DNA from: Planococcus sp. CPCC 101016 | Lineage (GTDB): Bacteria > Bacillota > Bacilli > Bacillales_A > Planococcaceae | Length of the DNA: 64,000 nt | Direction: 5' to 3' | Assembly: GCF_007859295.1 (NCBI RefSeq) | Contig: NZ_VOHB01000002.1 | Location: forward strand, 2,342,043 to 2,406,042 | In this document: positions 59,277 through 64,000 of the stretch, one piece after another | How the letters are laid out: every line of letters begins with the position of its first letter | How positions within the stretch are numbered: position 1 is the stretch's first letter | Notes under the pieces: generated by a model | Database searches by the model: none | What the model was told of the DNA's origin: nothing | Seen by the model: the letters and a program-made list of their open reading frames with translations, nothing else | Translations under genes and position numbers: made by a program

Positions 59277-60237
59277 AATTTGTCTTCTTTAATTGATAAG
59301 TTCGGTTCCGCAAGGCGCCAGCTGTTTCGAGTTCAAAAGTCGAAAGCAGACGGGAAGCGACATAGGGCGATTCAAGGTTGCAGAACTGGCGAATCTGACG
59401 ATTGCTGAGCTGTGTATCGATCAACGAAAAATACTCCTGAAGCGCATATTGAAAAGCGAGCGGATCCACGGTTTGGCAACTTCCGCACAGCCAACCTGAT
59501 TTATGTCTGCGGCTCATACTAAATTTTTTACAGCTATGACACAAGATGCCCGATTGAAGCTCGCCGGCATCAATATTATATTGCTGGCATAAGGGATGCC
59601 GTTTATAAGGGGTGTGAAATTTTTGAAGAAGTTTATCGATTTTCGCCAAATTTTGATTGGCAACTTTTTGGGGGAAAGTTTGAAGTATGTCGAATAAATA
59701 ATCAATCAGTTGGTAAGTTTTACAAACGTTATTAGATGCAGGCTTAACCATAAATTCACAATGCTTTGATGTGAAAACAACCACTCCTTCGATCGGCAAA
59801 TTGATTTTATGCTGTTTAAAGAATTTCTTCAGAAAGCGGACATGTTTATTCACTTGGCTTGTCGGATCTTCCATTACGGTTCGGATGCCCTCTAGATCGA
59901 TTCTCGAGAATTCACCTGTGGAGTTGTTGAAATACAGCTGGCCGCTGATGTTTTTAGATTCGATGACTATTGCGCCGCGTTCTGTCAGCAATAATCCATC
60001 TATCTGTACTTTCCAATCGCCTAAAGTGAGGCAAACATTCCGAAGAAATCGATGATTTTCTTCTGGACTAAACTCAATAAGTTTTCGTTCAAGCCTGTCC
60101 TCTCCCCGCTTTCCGGCAGCCGTCCTAAATAGCTCCACTTGAAGGAATTGGCGCTGAGGATGATGTTCCGGCAAGCGGCATAACAACCTTTCCAACGACT
60201 CCGTTTCCGACAGCAAAACAATCTTATTCTTGTTCAT
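59275..60237 (-). CDS. NERD-domain protein with zinc ribbon and C-terminal HTH-like region
   Basis: 320 aa from the ATG at 60237 (AAGGAGGTG 4 nt upstream); a longer open frame lacks a site. Residues about 40-155 are a NERD (nuclease-related) domain: GKRGEDRLERKL, VQIDGLLLTERGAIVIESKNISG, with the family's Glu, QID and E-x-K residues of the restriction-endonuclease-like core. About 232-260 is a zinc ribbon (CHSC ... CGSC). The last 55 residues (LSNRQIRQFCNLESPYVASRLL) look like a winged helix-turn-helix. It should act on or bind nucleic acid; no activity is proven. It is bracketed by two same-orientation arrays of a 21-bp-period repeat. Confidence 0.88.
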   Translation of the reverse strand: MNKNKIVLLSETESLERLLCRLPEHHPQRQFLQVELFRTAAGKRGEDRLERKLIEFSPEENHRFLRNVCLTLGDWKVQIDGLLLTERGAIVIESKNISGQLYFNNSTGEFSRIDLEGIRTVMEDPTSQVNKHVRFLKKFFKQHKINLPIEGVVVFTSKHCEFMVKPASNNVCKTYQLIDYLFDILQTFPQKVANQNLAKIDKLLQKFHTPYKRHPLCQQYNIDAGELQSGILCHSCKKFSMSRRHKSGWLCGSCQTVDPLAFQYALQEYFSLIDTQLSNRQIRQFCNLESPYVASRLLSTFELETAGALRNRTYQLKKTN

Positions 60238-60383
60238 TGAGCACCTCCTTTTAGAATAATTGAAGTATATCATGAAGCCATGTTTCATTCCGTAATACGT
60301 TTTTTTGACTTCTATCAACTTCCAGGATTTTTAGGAGATCAAAACTCTGTACGGTTGCTTTTCGCAGACGAAAAGCGAAAGTT

Positions 60384-60487
60384 CAAGTGCTTGTTTGCGG
60401 AATGTAGATGTTTGTTTGCGCAATACTGGTTTTATTTGCGGAATTAACTAGTTTGTTTGCGGAATCCGGCAGCTTGTTTGCAGAAAA
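60384..60487. repeat. right array of 21-bp-period repeats
   Basis: Five direct units with TTTGC beginning at 60394, 60415, 60435, 60456 and 60477: spacings 21, 20, 21, 21. Conserved TTGTTTGCGGAAT, 7-8 variable bases between. Same orientation and consensus as the left array, 150-250 bp upstream of the NERD start codon. The last unit runs into the A-run of the M42 peptidase terminator. Confidence 0.92.
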
Positions 60488-60514
60488 AAACCCCTCCGCC
60501 GAAGCGAAGGGGTT
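60484..60514 (-). terminator. terminator after the M42 peptidase gene
   Basis: CAACCCCTTCGCTTCGGCGGAGGGGTTTTTTT on the minus strand: stem ACCCCTTCGC/GGCGGAGGGGT and seven T, directly adjoining the right repeat array. Confidence 0.92.
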
Positions 60515-60521
60515 GCAGAAT

Positions 60522-61610
60522 TTATTCAAATGTAATACGCGCGACCGTATCTTTATCTAGCTTTTTAATCACTTCGATAATCAGTTTCACTGCATTCTCG
60601 TAATCATCGCGGTGCAGAATACCTGCATGCGAGTGGATATAGCGGGTGGCTACACCGATGGCCAAAGCCGGAACGCCGTTCGCTGTCAGATGGATCGATC
60701 CGGCATCTGTTCCACCGCCAGCAATCGTTTCGAATTGATACGGAATGCCAGCTTCATCCGCTGTGTCCACAACCAACTCGCGCAATCCACGATGAGAAAC
60801 CATTGACGCATCGAACAACAGCAATTGCGGTCCGTCGCCCATTTTACTGTTGGATTCTTTGCTGGTAATTCCCGGTGTATCGCCGGCAATACCTACATCC
60901 ACAGCAAAACCAATGTCCGGTTGGATTTTAGCAGTGGCCGTTTTGGCGCCGCGCAAGCCGATTTCTTCCTGTACCGTGCCCACTCCGTAGACAATGTTCG
61001 GATGATCGACACCTTTTAGTCCTTTAAGGACATCGATAGCAATAGCGCAGCCAATGCGATTGTCCCAAGCTTTCGCCATCAACAGCTTCTCGTTATTCAT
61101 CACTGTAAATTCGAAATACGGTGTAACCATATCGCCTGGCGTAACTCCCCATTCTTTCGTTTCTTCACGGGACGATGCGCCAATATCAATAAACATGTCT
61201 TTGATTTCAACAGGCTTCTTGCGGGCTTCTGGTGAGAGGATATGCGGCGGTTTCGAACCGATCACGCCGATGATTTCTTTCCCACTCCGTGTGGTAATTG
61301 TGACGCGCTGTGCCAGCATTACTTGCGACCACCAGCCGCCTACCGGTTGGAACTTCAAAAACCCTTTATCGTCGATTTGAGTAATCATGAATCCGACTTC
61401 ATCTAAATGGCCGGCCACCATGATTTTCGGTCCGTCAGCCAAGCCTTCTTTTTTTGCAATTAAACTTCCAAGACCGTCTGTTTCAATCGAATCTGCGTAA
61501 GGTGCTATGTATTTTTTCATGATTTCACGTGATTGGCGCTCATTTCCTGGGATGGCGTTAGCATCCGTCAACTCTTTGAGCATCAATTGGGTTTCATCTA
61601 AATTAGCCAT
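60522..61610 (-). CDS. M42-family aminopeptidase (YsdC-like)
   Basis: 362 aa. Di-metal aminopeptidase: [14 protein letters not shown] (His, Asp), [15 protein letters not shown] (bridging Asp), [11 protein letters not shown] (catalytic and metal Glu), [10 protein letters not shown] and [11 protein letters not shown] (His). Forms tetrahedral cytoplasmic complexes in this family that degrade short peptides. B. subtilis ysdC occupies the same place after ysdB. Confidence 0.94.
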   Translation of the reverse strand: MANLDETQLMLKELTDANAIPGNERQSREIMKKYIAPYADSIETDGLGSLIAKKEGLADGPKIMVAGHLDEVGFMITQIDDKGFLKFQPVGGWWSQVMLAQRVTITTRSGKEIIGVIGSKPPHILSPEARKKPVEIKDMFIDIGASSREETKEWGVTPGDMVTPYFEFTVMNNEKLLMAKAWDNRIGCAIAIDVLKGLKGVDHPNIVYGVGTVQEEIGLRGAKTATAKIQPDIGFAVDVGIAGDTPGITSKESNSKMGDGPQLLLFDASMVSHRGLRELVVDTADEAGIPYQFETIAGGGTDAGSIHLTANGVPALAIGVATRYIHSHAGILHRDDYENAVKLIIEVIKKLDKDTVARITFE

Positions 61611-61685
61611 TATTTCGACCTCCTAAATAATTCGTTGCTATCATATTATAATCGAATTCAATTCAGTTATCAAAACATTCGTTCT

Positions 61686-62171
61686 TCAGTAGCCATTATG
61701 CTGCCGATCGTAATTGGTCTTATTCTTTTGGATGTAGGCTTCAAGCACTTCCTCATAGCTGAACTCCAGCGTTACAGCCAGTCCGCCATAACAGCTCCAG
61801 ACTTCCATGAAGTTGGACATTGAATAATTCTCCAAAAACTCTTGAATGGCTTGCTGCGTCTGCAAAAACAGTTCTGTCAGGTCTTTTTTAGCAACCGGAT
61901 CCGGCCAAACTTCCAGCGTGTTCAAATCCTTTTCAATTCCCAAAGATAACAAGAAATGAATAGAATCGACGTATTCTTCCAGAATGACTGAACGTGCTGA
62001 AGGTCCTTTGGTGCTCCAAAACTTAAAACAGCGCGTTTCATTTGCAAGCTCTGCCAATTCTATTAATAAAGCCAAGCCTTTTTTGCGAAAAACGTCTTCT
62101 TCGATTTTCTGATTCGACTGGATAAAACGATCCAATTCTTCTTGCATCTTAAACAATTCCTGCAAATTCAT
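61686..62171 (-). CDS. all-alpha dUTP diphosphatase (dUTPase_2 type)
   Basis: 161 aa. Helical NTP-pyrophosphatase of the MazG/dUTPase-2 superfamily with metal-binding ELAELANETRCFKFWS (about 37-52) and EEYVDSIHFLLSLGI (about 65-79). It should split dUTP to dUMP and pyrophosphate, preventing uracil incorporation. GGGAGAG upstream. Not part of the B. subtilis ysdB-ysdC gap, so an insertion relative to it. Confidence 0.88.
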   Translation of the reverse strand: MNLQELFKMQEELDRFIQSNQKIEEDVFRKKGLALLIELAELANETRCFKFWSTKGPSARSVILEEYVDSIHFLLSLGIEKDLNTLEVWPDPVAKKDLTELFLQTQQAIQEFLENYSMSNFMEVWSCYGGLAVTLEFSYEEVLEAYIQKNKTNYDRQHNGY

Positions 62172-62201
62172 AACACTCTCTCCCTTAAATTAAAATAATC
62201 T

Positions 62202-62227
62202 TGAAACCAAACTACTTCTCACACGTA
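62202..62227 (+). promoter_or_regulatory. sigma-W-type ECF promoter of ysdB
   Basis: TGAAAC, 16 nt, CGTA: exact match to the sigma-W consensus (TGAAAC-N16-CGTA), 41 nt before the plus-strand ysdB start. Confidence 0.88.
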
Positions 62228-62267
62228 TATCATACAGCAGGATACTGTAAATTAGGAGGTAATTCAA

Positions 62268-62654
62268 ATGGCTTTTCTCATACGCCTCATTGTACTGGCA
62301 TTGATCATCTACTTATTTTATCGATTGATCCGTTATATCGTAGATCCGAAAAGGAAATTGGATGCCGCGCTTGAATCAGGAACTTATTATTTTCTCGATG
62401 ATGTAAAAAATGTGCAAAAAAACTTTTTTATCGCGCTTCGCGGCGTTCTGTTCGAAGGCGAAAAATACCTGGGAACTACTGAAAATGCTTTTGAAGTCGT
62501 CTCCATTTTTGTATGGGTGGAAAATCCAGATAAATTGCAGGGCTTCACCAAGGAAGATTTTCAATTTCTCGAAAAGGAAATTTTAATGAATTATCCTGAA
62601 GCCCGCATCAATTGGAAAAATCCAATAGAACGCTTAATGAAACAAGAAGAATGA
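62268..62654 (+). CDS. ysdB: sigma-W pathway membrane protein YsdB
   Basis: 128 aa. One N-terminal membrane span (about 3-24) and a soluble domain with IVDPKRKLDAALESGTYYFLDD and NFFIALRGVLFEGEKYLGTTE. B. subtilis YsdB is a sigma-W-dependent protein of unknown role in the envelope stress response. GGAGG before the ATG and a canonical sigma-W promoter upstream. Plus strand. Confidence 0.9.
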   Translation: MAFLIRLIVLALIIYLFYRLIRYIVDPKRKLDAALESGTYYFLDDVKNVQKNFFIALRGVLFEGEKYLGTTENAFEVVSIFVWVENPDKLQGFTKEDFQFLEKEILMNYPEARINWKNPIERLMKQEE

Positions 62655-62663
62655 GCATTTCGC

Positions 62664-62942
62664 TCAGCCGTTAAAGAATTGTTGATAACTCCAAATTAGA
62701 ACGACAGCATCCAGCATTGCTAGAATCAAGAAACCAATGCGGAAATTTGTGTGTTTCGTTTTGTGACGGAACGCCATCATACCTAAATAAGCGCCGATGC
62801 CGCCACCGAAAATTGCTACTGTCCAAAGATTCTTCTCCGGAATCCGCTGGCCCCGGCGCTGCGCTTGGTGCTTATCAACTTTCATCATCACAAAGGCCAT
62901 CACTGTCAAAATCGCAAAATAACCGCAGATAATTAAAAACAT
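62664..62942 (-). CDS. DUF1294 family membrane protein (YsdA-like)
   Basis: 92 aa from the ATG at 62942, chosen because GGAGG lies 8 nt upstream; an ATG five codons earlier would place that site inside the gene. Three hydrophobic segments with the DUF1294 signature KVDKHQAQRRGQRIPEKNLWTVAIFGGGIGAYLGM (read here in parts: DKHQAQRRGQRIPE and GGGIGAYLGM). Function unknown. Same place as B. subtilis ysdA after rplT. Confidence 0.9.
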   Translation of the reverse strand: MFLIICGYFAILTVMAFVMMKVDKHQAQRRGQRIPEKNLWTVAIFGGGIGAYLGMMAFRHKTKHTNFRIGFLILAMLDAVVLIWSYQQFFNG

Positions 62943-62960
62943 CCGATTTTCCTCCATAAG

Positions 62961-62993
62961 AAAAGACTGACGAAAATTCGTCAGTCTTTTTTA
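62961..62993. terminator. terminator upstream of the DUF1294 gene
   Basis: AAAAGACTGACGAAAATTCGTCAGTCTTTT is a near-perfect palindrome with A/T runs on both sides, so it can end rplT-side transcripts. Confidence 0.88.
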
Positions 62994-63058
62994 TTGTTGC
63001 GCTAAACGCCTGAGCATTGCAGCTTTCTAGTTGTGTGAGGTCTATGGGTTGCAATGAC

Positions 63059-63325
63059 AGGCGCTTGCGCTTTTATTACTATCCAGCTTCAATGACCTGC
63101 TCCTCGGGTCATAAGCTGCTCTTCCTGTGCGGCAAAAGACGCCGCTTCGGAAGTCCATCTTATGCCTGTCGGAGCATAACGGTCATTTATGCTTTTATTA
63201 CTATCCAGCTTCAGCGCCTAGACCCTCGGGGTCTTAAGTCAGCCCATCTGTGCTGCAAGGTACGCCGCTTCGATGGTCCGCCTTAAGCCTGTCGGGTCTA
63301 AACAGGCGCTTGCGCTTTTATTACT
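63059..63325. repeat. two tandem copies of the dispersed intergenic repeat
   Basis: Units of about 122 bp begin near 63081 and 63201, each opening TATCCAGCTTCA, then a CTCGGGTC/CTCGGGGTC block, GTGCGGCAAAA or TGTGCTGCAAGG, CGCCGCTTCG, CTTATGCCTGTCGG or CTTAAGCCTGTCGG, and ending in ATTTATGCTTTTATTAC or GCTTGCGCTTTTATTAC. A partial end copy precedes them. They fill the gap between the DUF1294 gene and rplT. Confidence 0.88.
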
Positions 63326-63680
63326 TAGCTACTGCTTGTTTTGCTTGGTCAACCAATGCTGTAAATGCAGCTGCATCAGATACAGCGATTTCAGCTAGCA
63401 TTTTGCGGTTGATGTCGATGCCCGCAACTTTCAATCCGTGCATAAGACGGCTGTATGAAATGTCGTTCATGCGAGCTGCTGCGTTGATACGTGTGATCCA
63501 TAGTTTACGGAAATCACGTTTTTTGTTGCGACGGTCACGGTAAGCATAGTTACCTGACTTCATCACCTGTTGGTTTGCTACTTTGAAAAGGATGTGCTTT
63601 GCACCATAATAACCTTTTGCTAATTTAATGACCTTTTTACGACGCTGGCGCGTCACTGTTCCACCTTTTACGCGTGGCAT
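63321..63680 (-). CDS. rplT: 50S ribosomal protein L20
   Basis: 119 aa, normal length. N-terminal [33 protein letters not shown] is the L20 signature; it binds 23S rRNA early in 50S assembly. In Firmicutes the infC-rpmI-rplT operon is controlled by an L20-binding leader upstream of infC, outside this window. Confidence 0.98.
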   Translation of the reverse strand: MPRVKGGTVTRQRRKKVIKLAKGYYGAKHILFKVANQQVMKSGNYAYRDRRNKKRDFRKLWITRINAAARMNDISYSRLMHGLKVAGIDINRKMLAEIAVSDAAAFTALVDQAKQAVAK

Positions 63681-63734
63681 ATCACATTACCTCCTGCTGA
63701 ATATATAAAATTCGATTTTTTGTTGCATGTCTAG

Positions 63735-63848
63735 ACTTCAGCACCCAGATTCTCGGGGTCATAAGCTAAAGCGGCTGTGCGGCAAAAAGCACCGCTCTGC
63801 CTCTTCGTCTTATGCCCGTCGAATCTATACGGGCGCTTACGCTTTTCT
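63735..63848. repeat. dispersed intergenic repeat inside the rpmI-rplT gap
   Basis: GACTTCAGCACCCAGATTCTCGGGGTCATAAGCT, GCGGCTGTGCGGCAAAAAGCACCGC, TCTTATGCCCGTCGAATCTATACGGGCGCTTACGCTTTT: same family as the copies at 63.1-63.3 kb. Its inverted halves can fold. It sits between two genes of a ribosomal operon. Confidence 0.85.
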
Positions 63849-64000
63849 TACTTCATGTTATAGATTAATGATTTGATGCGTTTCAAGTCGCCTGAAGAAA
63901 CAAGTTTCCCTTTGCGAAGTTTACGCTTTTGCTTAGTTGATTTGTTTGCAAATAAGTGGCTAGTGTGTGAGCTGTGGCGTCTTACTTTACCTGTACCCGT
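63848..64000 (-). CDS. rpmI: 50S ribosomal protein L35 (5' part outside window)
   Basis: C-terminal 50 residues, with [20 protein letters not shown] and [23 protein letters not shown], characteristic of L35. The start lies beyond the right edge. Upstream gene of rplT in the infC-rpmI-rplT operon. Confidence 0.95.
   Translation of the reverse strand, partial: TGTGKVRRHSSHTSHLFANKSTKQKRKLRKGKLVSSGDLKRIKSLIYNMK

Noticed and set aside
59121-60487. CRISPR array
   Set aside because: Period 21 bp with a 13-bp core and 7-8-bp linkers is too short for CRISPR, the repeats have no dyad, and no cas genes are nearby.

Overview
The window is chromosomal DNA from a low-to-moderate G+C, non-spore-forming member of the Bacillales, most likely a Planococcaceae genus such as Planococcus or Planomicrobium. 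That placement is an inference from gene content and order. From right to left, along the minus strand that carries nearly every gene, the order follows the Bacillus subtilis run infC-rpmI-rplT-ysdA-ysdB-ysdC, then ysgA-pheS-pheT-rnhC-zapA-yshB-polX-mutS2-yshE-lcfA-fadR-fadB-etfB-etfA-trxA-uvrC-lysC-sdhCAB, then ysmA-ysmB-racE-rph-ysnA, tig-clpX-lon-engB, hemAXCDBL, valS and folC. The sporulation genes that B. subtilis carries inside this run (gerE, gerM, lonB, spoVID, sspI) are absent from their expected slots.

Region by region. 1-4.4 kb: distal part of a type IV pilus locus, with three prepilin-like genes, a small membrane protein and a VanW-like surface protein whose tail repeats a calcium-loop motif; it is cut by the window edge. 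4.6-7.6 kb: a membrane GAF-GGDEF diguanylate cyclase and folC. 7.6-9.3 kb: two overlapping plus-strand ATP-grasp ligase genes. 9.5-13.5 kb: T-box-controlled valS and an AbrB-type membrane protein. 13.7-20 kb: haem operon hemAXCDBL with a perfect PerR box upstream. 20.3-27.7 kb: engB, lon, clpX, tig, a TPR protein and a small zinc-finger membrane protein. 27.9-31.4 kb: tRNA-Arg, rdgB, rph, murI, a MarR regulator and a thioesterase. 31.6-38.6 kb: sdhCAB, lysine-riboswitch-controlled lysC, uvrC. 38.6-44.3 kb: trxA and the fatty-acid degradation operon lcfA-fadR-fadB-etfB-etfA, with a cre site over the lcfA promoter and a long perfect palindrome at the fadR promoter. 44.3-51 kb: a tiny membrane peptide gene, a DUF350 gene, mutS2, polX, cvpA-like, zapA and rnhC. 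51-53 kb: a second prepilin trio of the same design as the one at 1.8-4.4 kb. 53-57.7 kb: T-box-controlled pheST and an rRNA/tRNA methyltransferase. 57.8-60.5 kb: an XRE regulator with two membrane genes, then a NERD-domain gene bracketed by arrays of a 21-bp-period repeat. 60.5-64 kb: M42 peptidase, all-alpha dUTPase, sigma-W-type ysdB, DUF1294 gene, rplT and the 3' part of rpmI.

The most unusual structure is at 59.1-60.5 kb. A NERD nuclease-like protein with a zinc ribbon and a possible C-terminal helix-turn-helix is flanked on both sides by same-orientation arrays of short repeats (core TTGTTTGCRGAAT, about 8 variable bases, period 21 bp), and each array runs into a terminator. I know of no described system with this layout. 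Also worth attention are the duplicated prepilin modules, the calcium-loop repeats on the VanW-like pilus-locus protein, the twin ATP-grasp genes, a family of about 120-bp dispersed intergenic repeats (one copy inside the rpmI-rplT operon), and the extended fadR operator.
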